A DNA stretch of 64,000 nt from Mesorhizobium sp. GbtcB19 (GCF_019091085.1 NZ_JAGXJY010000004.1:186001-250000); one strand, 5' to 3'; positions 17,041 through 26,462 are shown, counted from the first letter of the stretch. Numbers and translations are program-made. The notes: generated by a model not told the origin, from the letters alone.

Positions 17041-18066
17041 TCAGGCGGCTTCGGCGGGGGCGGCGGTCTGCGTCGAAGGCAGCTCGAAAGCGCCTTCGCG
17101 TGACAGCCGGATCGCGGCGACCGATATGCTCTTGCGCGCCGCCATGATGTCGGCGAGCGCAACGCCCTCCGATCCCTGTCCGAGTTCGGATTCGATCATG
17201 CGGCGCGAGCGCGCGCCGATCGCCGACAGCGCGGATTCGGCCAGTTCCGGCGGGGCGCCGCGCAGCGCCAGCGTGACGAGCTCGGTCGACAGCCCGTCGA
17301 ACAGCAGAACCCGGGCTTTCTGCGGCAGCAGCGGCAGGTCGTCGAAGGCGAACAGCCGCGACTTGACGCCGGCGAGATCGGGCGTGCCGGCCTGCTCCAG
17401 GTCCTGCATCAGGTCGTCCAGTTCGGGCTTGGCCATTTCGTTGAGCATGCTGGCGACGCGTTCCTGGCCGGCCGAGGTGTCGCGGCTCGCCTTCTGCGAC
17501 AGCACGCTGACGCGCAACTGGTTCTCGACGATCCGGGATGCCGCATCCGGGACGTTGGCCATCGTCACCATGCGCTTGATGATCTGGCTGCGCATCGGCT
17601 TGTCCATGGCGAGCAGCACATTGGCGGCCGTCTGCGGCGCAAGCTTCGAAAGCACCATGGCCGAGGTCTGCGGATGTTCGCCGGCCAGGAAGGTGCCGAG
17701 CCGGGCCGGCTCCAGCTTTTCGAGGTCCGGCCAGATCGGCGCGGGTCCTTCCGCGACCGGCTCGAACTTCTTCTCGCCCATGATGGCGCTCATCTCCTCG
17801 GGCGACAGCGATTCGTTGAGGATCGTATCCATGCGATCGGCGGAATCGAGCAAGCCCGCGCCCTCGGTGAACTCGGCCTCGAACTCCGCGACGATGCGCT
17901 CCAGGTCGGCCTGCGGAATGGTGCGCAAGAGACGCGCGCCCTCGATCAGCGCCTTCAGCTCATCCTGCTTGAAGAACTTGAGCAGCCGGCTGGCCGCGGG
18001 CTTGCCCATGGCCACCAGTATGGCGGCCGCCTTTTGCGGACGTGTCAGCGCCAATGCCGTCGTCAT
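17041..18066 (-). CDS. fliG: Flagellar motor switch protein FliG
   Basis: A 341-residue FliG. The N-terminal domain (TRPQKAAAILVAMGKPAASR) binds the MS ring FliF, the middle domain carries the HPQT motif in LAGEHPQTSAMVLSKLAPQ that contacts FliM, and the C-terminal domain (SEDLPLLPQKARVLLFD region, then ELAESALSAIGARSRRMIES) provides the torque helix facing MotA. It is translated after fliN with a 43-nt gap. Length and motifs are complete. Confidence 0.96.
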   Translation of the reverse strand: MTTALALTRPQKAAAILVAMGKPAASRLLKFFKQDELKALIEGARLLRTIPQADLERIVAEFEAEFTEGAGLLDSADRMDTILNESLSPEEMSAIMGEKKFEPVAEGPAPIWPDLEKLEPARLGTFLAGEHPQTSAMVLSKLAPQTAANVLLAMDKPMRSQIIKRMVTMANVPDAASRIVENQLRVSVLSQKASRDTSAGQERVASMLNEMAKPELDDLMQDLEQAGTPDLAGVKSRLFAFDDLPLLPQKARVLLFDGLSTELVTLALRGAPPELAESALSAIGARSRRMIESELGQGSEGVALADIMAARKSISVAAIRLSREGAFELPSTQTAAPAEAA

Positions 18067-18109
18067 GCCTGTTGCCCTCGCTGCCGATTGGTCCGCCCAC
18101 CGACCATTC

Positions 18110-18490
18110 TCAGGCGCTCTTCGTCGCCGCGATGATCTCGGTAAGCCTGATGCCGAAGCGCGTTGGATCGTTCTCCAGCACCGTGATCTCGCCGCGCGCG
18201 ATCTTGCGGCCGTTGACCACGACGTCGACGGGCTCGCCGATGCGGCGGTTGAGCGCGACCGTGGAGCCTTTCTGCAATGCCATCAACTCAGACACCGGCA
18301 TCTCCGTGCTGCCGAGGATGATCTGCACGTCGACCGGAATGGTCATGATGATGGAGGAGTTGGCGCCCGACTGCAGGGCGGCATCCGGGCGCGCTTCCTC
18401 TTCCCGCAGCACGCCGCGCAGTTCCTCGATGGCGCGATCGAGCTGTTCGTCCGGCTGGTCGGGTTCGGCTTCCACCTTGGTTTTTGCCAT
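18110..18490 (-). CDS. fliN: Flagellar motor switch protein FliN
   Basis: A 126-residue FliN. An acidic variable N-terminus of about 50 residues precedes the conserved SpoA domain ([20 protein letters not shown], then [20 protein letters not shown] and [10 protein letters not shown]). It forms the C-ring with FliM and FliG below the basal body. It lies between fliM (30 nt upstream) and fliG (43 nt downstream) in the motA operon. Confidence 0.96.
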   Translation of the reverse strand: MAKTKVEAEPDQPDEQLDRAIEELRGVLREEEARPDAALQSGANSSIIMTIPVDVQIILGSTEMPVSELMALQKGSTVALNRRIGEPVDVVVNGRKIARGEITVLENDPTRFGIRLTEIIAATKSA

Positions 18491-18520
18491 CTGTCGTCTC
18501 CATAAATCCCGCGCCTGGCG

Positions 18521-19459
18521 TCAGCCCGGCATCAGTCCGTCGATGAAATCTTGCCCGGCATCATGCGTGTGGCTGACGCGGACGGTGTAGTTCTGCCCCA
18601 GCTTGCCGAACTCGCAGACAAACAGGGTCTTGTCGCGGGTGCTGAGCTTGGCGTTGAGCTGCGCGTTCTCCTCGAATTCGATCACCTGGCCAGGTGCGAA
18701 CGCGGCAAGGTCGCCGAGCGTCAGCCTGGCGAGCGGCATCGTCGCCTCGAGCCGGACGGTCGAGCGCATCACCTCTTCGGAGAAGCGGGCCCGCCAGTCG
18801 AACTGAGTGGCCTCGCCATCCTTGCCCGCGGCGGCTTCGCCGTCGCGCGAGGTGAGCAGCAGGCGCTGCGGGATCATCACCGTGAGCGTGCCGCTGTCGG
18901 ACGGTGTCGACAGACCATAGACGATGCGCACGGCGGCACCGTCGCGCAGCACGCGCCGCCTCGCCTCGTTGCCGGCCATCGCCTTCGGCACCGGCAGGCG
19001 CAGGTCGAGCGAGCGTTTGCCGGATCCGTTAAGCGCCGTCGCGACCTCCTGGAACACGGTGGTCGCGACATCGGCTTCGATCTGCGACAGGTCGCGCTCG
19101 ATCGGCGCGACCGGCTGATCGGGATCGCCGCCGAACAGCGCGCTCACCATGACGGCGACAGCTTGCGCATCCATCACCAGCGTCATGGCGTCGGCCGAAG
19201 AAGGCGACGAAACGACGCTCAGCGCGAAGGCCTCCCCGGCGCGCGCGCGCGCCTCGGGAACACGGCCGACCTCCACCGCTTGCAAGTCGACCGCCACCGG
19301 CGCGCCGAGCTCGCCGGCAAGCGCCTTCTGCAAGAGCGGAAGCGCTCTTTCCGCCATGCCGCGGCCGACGCCGATCACCTTATCCGCTTCGCCGCTGTCG
19401 CCGACGAGACGCTCGATGATCAACGCCCGCGCTTCTGACGGACTGCCTGGACTTGTCAT
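18521..19459 (-). CDS. fliM: Flagellar motor switch protein FliM
   Basis: A 312-residue FliM-like protein. The middle CheC-like region (VVSSPSSADAMTLVMDAQAV to the DLRLPVPKAMAGNEARRRVL area) and the C-terminal SpoA domain (ARLTLGDLAAFAPGQVIEFE, FVCEFGKLGQNYTVRVSH) are clear. The N-terminal CheY-binding peptide is not obviously conserved, as in other rhizobial FliM proteins, whose motors change speed instead of reversing. It starts 34 nt behind motA. Confidence 0.93.
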   Translation of the reverse strand: MTSPGSPSEARALIIERLVGDSGEADKVIGVGRGMAERALPLLQKALAGELGAPVAVDLQAVEVGRVPEARARAGEAFALSVVSSPSSADAMTLVMDAQAVAVMVSALFGGDPDQPVAPIERDLSQIEADVATTVFQEVATALNGSGKRSLDLRLPVPKAMAGNEARRRVLRDGAAVRIVYGLSTPSDSGTLTVMIPQRLLLTSRDGEAAAGKDGEATQFDWRARFSEEVMRSTVRLEATMPLARLTLGDLAAFAPGQVIEFEENAQLNAKLSTRDKTLFVCEFGKLGQNYTVRVSHTHDAGQDFIDGLMPG

Positions 19460-19493
19460 GACGGCAAGCGGCCCTGTCTGGGATCGAGCATGC

Positions 19494-20369
19494 TCAGGCC
19501 GCCTTCTTCTCGGCAGCGCCGGCGTTCATGGTGCTTTGCTCGACGGCATCGATCGTCGGACGCTCGTAGGAGGATATGGTCTTGCGGCCGAACTCGATCG
19601 CCACCTGCGGCAGGGCGCCGTTCATATAGGCCAGCAGCGTCTGCTTGACGATGATGTAGAGGCGGTTTTTCTTCTCGCGCACCGTCTTGATCTTGGTGGC
19701 GACAGGACCGACCACGGCATAGGACAGGAAGATGCCGAGGAAGGTTCCGACGAGCGCCGCACCGATCAGGCCGCCGAGGATTTCCGGCGACTGGTCGAGC
19801 GCGCCCATTGCCTTCACCACGCCGAGCACCGCCGCCACGATGCCCAGCGCCGGCAGGCCGTCGCCGACCGCCACCATGGCGTGATAGGCCTTCAGCTTGT
19901 CGGTGCGGATCGTCTGGATCTCTTCGTCCATCAGCGCCTCGATCTCGTGCGAGCGGGCGTTGCCGATGATGATGATGCGGCAGTAGTCGCAGATGAAATT
20001 CGTCAGGTCGTGGTTCTTCAAGACGGTCGGGAAAGCCTGGAAGATGGCCGACTCTTCCGGATTGTCGATATGCGCCTCGACCTCGCTGCGCGACTTCGAG
20101 CGCAGCTCGCGCATCAGGCTGTGCAGCACGCCCAGCGTCTCCAGATAGTCGCGCTCCTTCGGCACCGCCTGCTTGAAGGCTTCGAGAATGCCCTTGCCGG
20201 TGTCCTTGACCGTCTTCATCGGATTGGCGACCAGGAAGGTGCCGAGCGCGGCGCCGCAGATGACCACCGCTTCCCATGGCTGCAGCAGCACATGCAGATG
20301 GCCGCCCATGGCCATGAAGCCGCCGAGAACGCAGCCGAGCGTCACCACAAGTCCGATCAGAATGCCCAC
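19494..20369 (-). CDS. motA: Flagellar motor stator protein MotA
   Basis: A 291-residue proton-channel stator subunit. Four membrane segments are visible: near 1-20 ([19 protein letters not shown]), near 33-50, and two near 170-225 ([19 protein letters not shown] and [20 protein letters not shown]). The cytoplasmic loop has the conserved acidic/basic residues that contact FliG. It is the first gene of the minus-strand operon and has a class II-type box 50-60 nt upstream. It is divergent from the DUF1217 gene; its partner motB is 16 kb away. Confidence 0.97.
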   Translation of the reverse strand: MGILIGLVVTLGCVLGGFMAMGGHLHVLLQPWEAVVICGAALGTFLVANPMKTVKDTGKGILEAFKQAVPKERDYLETLGVLHSLMRELRSKSRSEVEAHIDNPEESAIFQAFPTVLKNHDLTNFICDYCRIIIIGNARSHEIEALMDEEIQTIRTDKLKAYHAMVAVGDGLPALGIVAAVLGVVKAMGALDQSPEILGGLIGAALVGTFLGIFLSYAVVGPVATKIKTVREKKNRLYIIVKQTLLAYMNGALPQVAIEFGRKTISSYERPTIDAVEQSTMNAGAAEKKAA

Positions 20370-20401
20370 GACAGGTCCTTCCGCATGTCACGTCGTGGAT
20401 C

Positions 20402-20428
20402 AGGGATAGTCCCCGTGCCTTGTGTGAG
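20402..20428 (-). promoter_or_regulatory. Class II flagellar box, motA operon
   Basis: Minus strand CTCACACAAG (20428-20419), 10 nt, then TATCCCT (20408-20402), in the motA-DUF1217 divergent gap. Same layout and spacing as five other flagellar operons in the window. Confidence 0.6.
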
Positions 20429-20460
20429 GCTTGAATCGAAGGCCACGGATGCGATTCAGC

Positions 20461-20487
20461 TTCGCGCAAGGAAGTGGCGTTATTGTT
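20461..20487 (+). promoter_or_regulatory. Class II flagellar box, DUF1217-flgF-fliI operon
   Basis: TTCGCGCAAG (20461-20470), 10 nt, then TATTGTT (20481-20487), about 30 nt upstream of the DUF1217 gene start. It is back to back with the motA box. Confidence 0.6.
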
Positions 20488-20516
20488 CGGGGATAGCTTC
20501 GGCCGGAGGCGTGTCC

Positions 20517-22328
20517 TTGCTCAATACCTACATCAGTTACCAGTTGATCGCCAAAGACATCAACAAATCGATCGCCCAGGTCCAGCAGCAGCCGACGGTC
20601 GATCGCGACACCCAATATTATCTGGCCAACATCACCAAGGTGAAATCGATCGACGATTTCGTCAACAATGACCGCCTGTTCAAATATGCCATGAAGGCCT
20701 ACGGGCTGGAGGACATGGACTACGCCAAGGCCTTCATGGTCAAGGCGCTGAAGGAAGGCGTTTCCGACCCCGACAGCTTCGCCAACAAGCTGACCGACAA
20801 ACGCTACGCACAATTCGTCAGCGCTTTCAATTTCGCCGCCAGGGGCGCCAATACGACGGTCTACAACAAGGCGCAACAACTGGTGACCAGCAACTACGCG
20901 CTGCAAGTCCAGATCGGCGCCTCGCAGGCGGGGCTCGCTTATTACCAGAGCGAGACCGCCTACTACGCCACCAACATCTCCAAGGTGAAGTCGATCGACG
21001 ATCTGATGGGCGACAGCCGTCTGCTGACATACGCGATGGCCGCGTTCGGGCTGGACGCCGAAACCGAACCCGCAGCGACCGTCAGGGCGATGCTCGAAGG
21101 CGGCGTCAGCGATCCCAACAGCCCCGCCAACAAACTGACCGACAAGAGCTACGCCAATTTCGTCGCGGCATTCGACTTCGGCCAGTACGGCGATCAGACG
21201 ACCGCCCGCGATGCGGTCCAGCAGGCGGTACCGGCGGGCTACGTGGCTGGAACCGGAATGAAACTGGTCAAGCCGAGCGCGCAATACATCAAGGGCGAGG
21301 CCGATTATTACGCGGCGAACATCTCCAAGGTGAAGTCGATCGACGACCTCATGGCCGACAAGCGCCTGCTCACTTTCGCCATGGCCTCGTACGGGCTGGA
21401 TGCCTCGACAGAAAAGCCGCAGCAGATCCGCGCCATGCTCGAGGGCGGCGTCAGCGATCCCGACAGCCCCGCAAACCAGCTGACCGACAAACGCTACGCC
21501 AACTTCGTCGCGGCTTTCGACTTTGCCCAATACGGCGATCAGACGACGTCGCGCGATGCGGTGCTGAAAGATACGCCGAAGATCTACACGACGGAGTCTC
21601 CGCTTGGCCTGATCCCGCCGAATGCGGACTACGTGGCGTCAGAGACCGCATACTACCTGGCCAACGTCACGAACGTGAAATCCATCGACGATCTGATGGC
21701 CAACAGCCGATTGTACAACTATGCGCTCTCGGCTTATGGGCTCGATCCGGCCACGGAGAGCAAGGATCTCATCCGCAGCGTCCTTGCCGGAGGCGTTCGC
21801 GACCCCGACAGCGTCGCCAACAAGCAGACCAACAAGGCTTATGCCGGGCTGGCCACCGCCTTCAACTTCGAGCAGTACGGCGAAAACGCGACCACCACCA
21901 ATCCGGCGCAGCAGCCGACCGTCGACATGTACATGCGCCAGACACTGGAGGAAGATGCGGGCAAGACGAATGAAGGCGTCCGGCTGGCGCTTTATTTCCA
22001 GCGCAAGGCGCCCGACATCACCAGTTGGTACGACGTGCTCGCCGACACCGCTTTGGCCAGCGTGGTTCGCAGCGCGCTCGGCCTGCCCGATTCCTTCGCC
22101 ACCGCCGACATCGACAAGCAGGCGCAGCTGTTCGGGCAGAAGCTTGACATCAAGGACTTCAGCGACCCTGACAAGCTCAGCAAATTCCTGACCCGCTTCA
22201 CCAGCATGTACGAGATCGCCCATCCGACCTCGACGGCCGTGACGTCGGTCAGCGTGCTCTTTGCGCAGCCGACCGCCGTCGGCATCTCCACCGACCTGAT
22301 GATGGCCATGCAGCAGTTGAAGTTCTGA
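20517..22328 (+). CDS. DUF1217-type repeat protein of the flagellar cluster
   Basis: About 603 residues from the TTG at 20517, which has GGAGG 7 nt upstream; the GTG at 20511 is too close to that site, and the frame further upstream is antisense to motA and not real. It contains tandem repeats of about 115 residues, each beginning YYxxNITKVKSIDDL and containing GGVSDPDSPANKLTDK, at codons starting 20616, 20961, 21306 and 21651, plus a degenerate fifth at 21993. DUF1217 proteins occur in alphaproteobacterial flagellar clusters; their role is not established. No signal peptide or membrane segment is visible. It is the first gene before flgF and fliI and has a class II box, so export or assembly of the flagellum is the likely context. 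Confidence 0.88.
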   Translation: MLNTYISYQLIAKDINKSIAQVQQQPTVDRDTQYYLANITKVKSIDDFVNNDRLFKYAMKAYGLEDMDYAKAFMVKALKEGVSDPDSFANKLTDKRYAQFVSAFNFAARGANTTVYNKAQQLVTSNYALQVQIGASQAGLAYYQSETAYYATNISKVKSIDDLMGDSRLLTYAMAAFGLDAETEPAATVRAMLEGGVSDPNSPANKLTDKSYANFVAAFDFGQYGDQTTARDAVQQAVPAGYVAGTGMKLVKPSAQYIKGEADYYAANISKVKSIDDLMADKRLLTFAMASYGLDASTEKPQQIRAMLEGGVSDPDSPANQLTDKRYANFVAAFDFAQYGDQTTSRDAVLKDTPKIYTTESPLGLIPPNADYVASETAYYLANVTNVKSIDDLMANSRLYNYALSAYGLDPATESKDLIRSVLAGGVRDPDSVANKQTNKAYAGLATAFNFEQYGENATTTNPAQQPTVDMYMRQTLEEDAGKTNEGVRLALYFQRKAPDITSWYDVLADTALASVVRSALGLPDSFATADIDKQAQLFGQKLDIKDFSDPDKLSKFLTRFTSMYEIAHPTSTAVTSVSVLFAQPTAVGISTDLMMAMQQLKF

Positions 22329-22335
22329 GAAGATC

Positions 22336-23058
22336 ATGCAGGACAGCCTTTACGTCGCCCTTTCCTCGCAGATCGCGCTCGAGCGCCGTCTCGACACCAT
22401 CGCCGACAATGTCGCCAACGCCTCGACCATCGGCTTCCGCGCCACCGGCGTGAAGTTCGAGGATGTCGTCTCCGGCACCGGGCCGAAGTCGGTTTCCTTC
22501 GCCTCCTCCGGCAACACCTATCTGTCCGGCGCGCATGGCGCGCTGACCGAAACCGGCAACCCGTTCGACTTCGCCGTGCAGGGCGACGCCTGGTTCGCCA
22601 TCGACACGCCCGCCGGCACGGTGATGACGCGCGACGGCCGTTTCTCCATGAACGAGAACGGCGAACTGATGTCGATCGAAGGCTATCCGGTGCTGGACGG
22701 CGGCGGCGCGCCGATCCAGCTCGATCCGCGCAACGGCCCGCCCAAGGCGGGCGCCGACGGCTCGCTGAGGCAGAACGGCCAGTTGGTCGGAGCGATCGGC
22801 CTCTATGATTTCGATCCAGGCGAGAATTTCGTCCGCTACGGCAATTCGGGCATCGTTCCGGCGCGCACGCCCGAACCTGTCACCGATCGCTCGGACGTCG
22901 GCATCGCGCAGGGATTTCTGGAAGAATCGAACGTCAATCCGGTGCTGGAAATGACCCGGCTGATCCAGGTTCAGCGCGCTTTCGAGAACACGGCGGCGCT
23001 GATGCGGCAGACCGATTCCTCCACCGACGACGCGATCAAGACGCTCGGCTCGAAGTGA
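22336..23058 (+). CDS. flgF: Flagellar proximal rod protein FlgF
   Basis: A 240-residue rod protein. The N-terminal flagellar rod signature (ALSSQIALERRLDTIADNVA, NASTIGFRATGV) and C-terminal helix (EMTRLIQVQRAFENTAALMR) form the paired coiled-coil typical of rod and hook proteins. It has no signal peptide and is exported by the flagellar type III system. It follows the DUF1217 gene by 7 nt and precedes fliI by 4 nt. Confidence 0.95.
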   Translation: MQDSLYVALSSQIALERRLDTIADNVANASTIGFRATGVKFEDVVSGTGPKSVSFASSGNTYLSGAHGALTETGNPFDFAVQGDAWFAIDTPAGTVMTRDGRFSMNENGELMSIEGYPVLDGGGAPIQLDPRNGPPKAGADGSLRQNGQLVGAIGLYDFDPGENFVRYGNSGIVPARTPEPVTDRSDVGIAQGFLEESNVNPVLEMTRLIQVQRAFENTAALMRQTDSSTDDAIKTLGSK

Positions 23059-23062
23059 CGGC

Positions 23063-24469
23063 ATGACGACCGGCTCGTCCCTGTTGCGCGCTTCCGAGGG
23101 GCCGGCGGATACCGGACAGACGGACAGGCTGGCCGCGCTCGAACGCATCTGGCGGCGGTTCGACGATCCGCAGGCGCTGCTTGCGCGCGGCGGCCGCGTC
23201 GCCGAGATATCGCCGACGCATTACAAGGTCCGCGGCCTGTCGGGAATTGCCAGGCTCGGCGACATCGTCGAGCAGCGCGGCAGGACCGGCGCGCGACGCG
23301 GCGAGATCGTCAAGATCGGCAGCGACGAAGTGGTGGTCGCGCCCTTCGAACGCAGCGCCGATGCCGGCATCGGCGACGCCGTCTTCCGCCGTGGCCCGCT
23401 CGCGGTCACCCCGCATGTCTCCTGGCGCGGACGCGCCATCGATGCCTTGACCCGCGCCATCGATGGCGGTCCGCCGCTGATCAGGCCGAATGCACCCGAT
23501 GCCGCGCATGGCGCGACGCCGGGCGCCCTGGCGCGCCAGCGCGTCGGCACCGGCTTCCTCACCGGCGTCAGGGTGATAGACATCTTCACGCCGCTCTGCT
23601 TCGGCCAGCGGCTCGGCATCTTCGCCGGTTCCGGCGTCGGCAAGTCGACGCTGCTTGCCATGCTTGCCGGCGCCGAGGCCTTCGATACGGTCGTCGTGGC
23701 GCTGATCGGCGAGCGCGGCCGCGAGGTGCGCGAATTCCTCGAGGACACGATCGGCGCCGACAGCATGGCCAAGACCGTCGCCGTCGTCGCCACCAGCGAC
23801 GAAAGCGCCATGATGCGCCGGCGCGCGCCCGACACGGCCATGTGCGTGGCCGAGCATTTCCGCGACCAGGGCCACCGCGTACTCCTGGTGCTCGACTCCA
23901 TCACCCGCTTCGCGCATGCGCTGCGCGAGGTGGCGACCGGAACCGGCGAGCCGCCGGTCGCGCGCGGCTATCCGGCCTCGGTCTTCACCGACCTGCCGAA
24001 GCTGCTCGAACGCGCCGGCCCCGGCGCTGAGGGCAAGGGTTCGATCACCGCCATCATCTCCGTGCTGGTCGACGGCGACGACCACAACGATCCGGTTGCC
24101 GATTCGGTGCGCGGCATCCTCGACGGCCATGTCGTGCTCGATCGCGCGCTTGCCGAGCAGGGCCGCTATCCGCCGGTCAATCCGCTGTCGTCGATCTCGC
24201 GCCTTGCCGACAAGGCCTGGAGCCCCGAACAGCGCATGCTGGTGACAAAGCTGAAATCGATGATCGCGCGCTTCGAGGATACGCGCGACATCCGTCTGCT
24301 CGGCGCTTACCAAAGCGGCGCCGATGCCGAGCTCGACAATGCGGTGCGCCAGGTGCCGCTGATCTACGAGGCGCTGACGCAATCGCCGAGGGACCGCGCG
24401 TCGGCCGATCCATTCGCCGACCTCGCCCGCCATCTCAAGGGGAAGCTGAATGGCGATCAAGGAGACTGA
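23063..24469 (+). CDS. fliI: Flagellar export ATPase FliI
   Basis: A 468-residue F1-beta-like ATPase. Walker A is GSGVGKST at 189-196, with the VALIGERGREVREFLED and VLLVLDSITRFAHALRE segments of Walker B and the catalytic glutamate region following. The N-terminal domain should bind the FliH regulator. FliI powers unloading of export substrates at the FlhA/FlhB gate. Its last 20 nt overlap the start of the next gene, which takes the place usually held by fliJ. Confidence 0.97.
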   Translation: MTTGSSLLRASEGPADTGQTDRLAALERIWRRFDDPQALLARGGRVAEISPTHYKVRGLSGIARLGDIVEQRGRTGARRGEIVKIGSDEVVVAPFERSADAGIGDAVFRRGPLAVTPHVSWRGRAIDALTRAIDGGPPLIRPNAPDAAHGATPGALARQRVGTGFLTGVRVIDIFTPLCFGQRLGIFAGSGVGKSTLLAMLAGAEAFDTVVVALIGERGREVREFLEDTIGADSMAKTVAVVATSDESAMMRRRAPDTAMCVAEHFRDQGHRVLLVLDSITRFAHALREVATGTGEPPVARGYPASVFTDLPKLLERAGPGAEGKGSITAIISVLVDGDDHNDPVADSVRGILDGHVVLDRALAEQGRYPPVNPLSSISRLADKAWSPEQRMLVTKLKSMIARFEDTRDIRLLGAYQSGADAELDNAVRQVPLIYEALTQSPRDRASADPFADLARHLKGKLNGDQGD

Positions 24470-25247
24470 GCTCCAATACACCGAGCGCATGTTGCGCGAC
24501 ATGCTTGCCGAAGCCGAGGCGGCGGAGAGGGCCGAGGCCGACAAGGCAAGGATTGCCAAGGATAGTGCCGCGCGCGCCAAGACGGAGAAAGCGACGGCGC
24601 TTCTCAACAAGGCCGACAGGCCGCATCCGCCGAGGGCATCCACCGCCAAGACCGGCGATGTGGCGCAGGCCAGCCGCGATTCGCTGCTTGACGGGCTTTT
24701 TCCGCGCACCGAGTGGCCGCAGCCGCCGAAAGCCCAGTTCCCGCGCCTGGTCGACAGAAGCGCCGACCGCCGCAGCGATTTCGTCATCGCCGCGCTCGGC
24801 ATCACGCTCGGCCTGATCTGCGCGTTGTTTCCCTGGTATATCTTCTTCAACCAGGAGCAGTTCGGCGTCCAGGCGATCAAGTTCGGCGGCAGCGGCAGCA
24901 ATGCCGGACGCGTTTCCGGTGGCCCGCAACTGGTAAATTCAAGCTCGGCAGACGCGCCGAAGACCGTTCCGGATCTCGACCTGTTCGCCACCGGCACCTT
25001 GCCGGACGAGCAGGAAGACCCCGACAAGGCGCCGGGGCTCGACCAGCAGCCTTTCCCCGCCGCTTCGGAATTCAAGATGGTGCACGTCGCCAACGGCCGC
25101 GCTATGATCGAGGACGATACCGGCCTGTGGATCGTCCAGCGCGGCTCGGTGCTCCCGGATTCCAGCCGCGTCGTCTCGATCGAGCAGCGCGGCGGCAAGT
25201 GGGTGATCGTCACCAGCACCGACAAGGTGGTCCCGCTCTCGAAGTAA
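24450..25247 (+). CDS. Unknown membrane-anchored protein in fliI position plus one
   Basis: A 265-residue protein not recognised by name. Residues 1-55 are a charged, alanine-rich helix likely to form a coiled coil (ERMLRDMLAEAEAAERAEAD). Residues about 112-134 are one hydrophobic membrane span (FVIAALGITLGLICALFPWY). The C-terminal 60 residues (from MVHVANGRAMIEDDTGLWIV) look like a small beta domain facing the periplasm. The ATG at 24450 overlaps the end of fliI by 20 nt, indicating translational coupling. No fliJ or fliO is visible in this window, so a role linking the ATPase to the membrane gate is possible but unproven. Confidence 0.8.
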   Translation: MAIKETELQYTERMLRDMLAEAEAAERAEADKARIAKDSAARAKTEKATALLNKADRPHPPRASTAKTGDVAQASRDSLLDGLFPRTEWPQPPKAQFPRLVDRSADRRSDFVIAALGITLGLICALFPWYIFFNQEQFGVQAIKFGGSGSNAGRVSGGPQLVNSSSADAPKTVPDLDLFATGTLPDEQEDPDKAPGLDQQPFPAASEFKMVHVANGRAMIEDDTGLWIVQRGSVLPDSSRVVSIEQRGGKWVIVTSTDKVVPLSK

Positions 25248-25272
25248 CCCCATCGGGGACACAGCCCCTCCC

Positions 25273-25308
25273 CGCGCAAGGTCCGCGCAAGACTGGCCGC
25301 CTAGTCTT
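25273..25308 (+). promoter_or_regulatory. Class II flagellar box, flgB operon, with doubled half-site
   Basis: CGCGCAAG occurs twice, at 25273-25280 and 25284-25291, exactly 11 bases apart. The second is followed after 10 nt by TAGTCTT (25302-25308), 25 nt upstream of the flgB ATG. The 11-base spacing is what OmpR-family activators such as Rem normally prefer. Confidence 0.65.
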
Positions 25309-25333
25309 GTGCGTACTTGCCCGGGAGATTCCC

Positions 25334-25714
25334 ATGGAACCCGTAAATCTTTTCGATCTCGCCACGCGGCAGTCGCAATGGCTGGCCGTGCGCCAGTCGG
25401 CGATCGCCTCCAACATCGCCAATGCCAACACGCCGGGCTACACGGCCAATGACGTCGAGCCGTTCGAGAAGGTCCTCGACCGGACCGCGGTGACGCTCGC
25501 CGCCACGCAGTCGGGCCATCTTGGCGCCGAAACGGCCAATGCCGGCTTCAACGTCAAGCCCGAGGACCCCAACGGCGCGATCATGCCGTCGAAGAACACG
25601 GTCGTCCTCGAGCAGGAGCTGATGAAAGCCGGCGAGGTCCGCCGCTCCTTCGAGCTCAACACGGCGATCGTCAAGGCCTTCCATTCGATGATGACGATGG
25701 TGGTGAAGAGCTGA
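25334..25714 (+). CDS. flgB: Flagellar proximal rod protein FlgB
   Basis: A 126-residue FlgB from the ATG at 25334; the longer frame upstream is a shadow. The rod signature [20 protein letters not shown] lies near residue 20 and the C-terminal helix ([20 protein letters not shown]) closes the coiled coil. It is the first gene of a ten-gene operon that runs to fliP without a real gap. FlgB attaches the rod to the MS ring together with FliE. Confidence 0.95.
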   Translation: MEPVNLFDLATRQSQWLAVRQSAIASNIANANTPGYTANDVEPFEKVLDRTAVTLAATQSGHLGAETANAGFNVKPEDPNGAIMPSKNTVVLEQELMKAGEVRRSFELNTAIVKAFHSMMTMVVKS

Positions 25715-25716
25715 CC

Positions 25717-26133
25717 ATGGATGCCCTCACCGCAGCCCTCAAAGTCGCAGCCTCGGGCCTAGGCGCCCAGTCGGAGCGCCTGCGCGTGGTTTCGGAAAAC
25801 CTCGCCAATGCCCAGTCGACGGGCAGCACGCCCGGCGCCGATCCCTATCGTCGCAAGACGATCACGTTCCAGTCCGAGGTCGACCGCGCAACCGGCGGAT
25901 CGCTGGTGGAAGTGAGCGGCATCAACCGCGATCCTTCGGACTTCCCGATCGAATTCCAGCCCGGCAACGAAGCCGCCGACGCCAAAGGGTACGTCAAGAT
26001 GCCCAACGTCAACACGTTGGTCGAAATGGCCGACATGAGCGAGGCGAACCGCTCCTATGAAGCCAACCTGCAGGTCATCAAGCAGGCTCGCGATCTGATT
26101 TCCATGACCATCGACCTGATGAGGAACCAGTAA
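25717..26133 (+). CDS. flgC: Flagellar proximal rod protein FlgC
   Basis: A 138-residue rod protein. [20 protein letters not shown] is the N-terminal rod motif, and [20 protein letters not shown] with the following [20 protein letters not shown] is the usual FlgC C-terminus. It lies 2 nt behind flgB and its stop overlaps the fliE start. Confidence 0.96.
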   Translation: MDALTAALKVAASGLGAQSERLRVVSENLANAQSTGSTPGADPYRRKTITFQSEVDRATGGSLVEVSGINRDPSDFPIEFQPGNEAADAKGYVKMPNVNTLVEMADMSEANRSYEANLQVIKQARDLISMTIDLMRNQ

Positions 26134-26462
26134 TGATCGGCGGTATCGGGGCAATACAATTCAAGACGGCGGTCGACGGCGCGGAGCAGGCCTCACCAAA
26201 CCTGCTGCAGGGCGGCGTCGGAACGCAGGCCAGCGAAGGCGTCGGCAGCAGCTTCGCCGAAGTCCTCAGCCAGGCCGCGACGAAGACCGTCAACACGCTG
26301 CAGGGCGCCGAGCAGATGTCGATACAGGCGCTCAAGGGCGATGCCGACACGCGCCAGGTTGTCGACGCGGTGCTGAGCGCCCAGCAGGCGCTGCAGACCA
26401 CCATCGCCATCCGCGACAAGGTCGTCTCGGCCTACCTCGAAATCAGCCGCATGAGTATCTAG
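26133..26462 (+). CDS. fliE: Flagellar hook-basal body protein FliE
   Basis: A 109-residue FliE. After a variable N-terminal 35 residues the conserved part reads [20 protein letters not shown], then [20 protein letters not shown] and [20 protein letters not shown], typical of the family. FliE links the MS ring to the rod. Its ATG overlaps the flgC stop by one base (TAATG). Confidence 0.95.
   Translation: MIGGIGAIQFKTAVDGAEQASPNLLQGGVGTQASEGVGSSFAEVLSQAATKTVNTLQGAEQMSIQALKGDADTRQVVDAVLSAQQALQTTIAIRDKVVSAYLEISRMSI

Noticed and set aside
19149..20516. N-terminal extension of the DUF1217 frame
   Set aside because: It lies antisense to fliM and motA and has no family similarity; a strong ribosome binding site precedes 20517.
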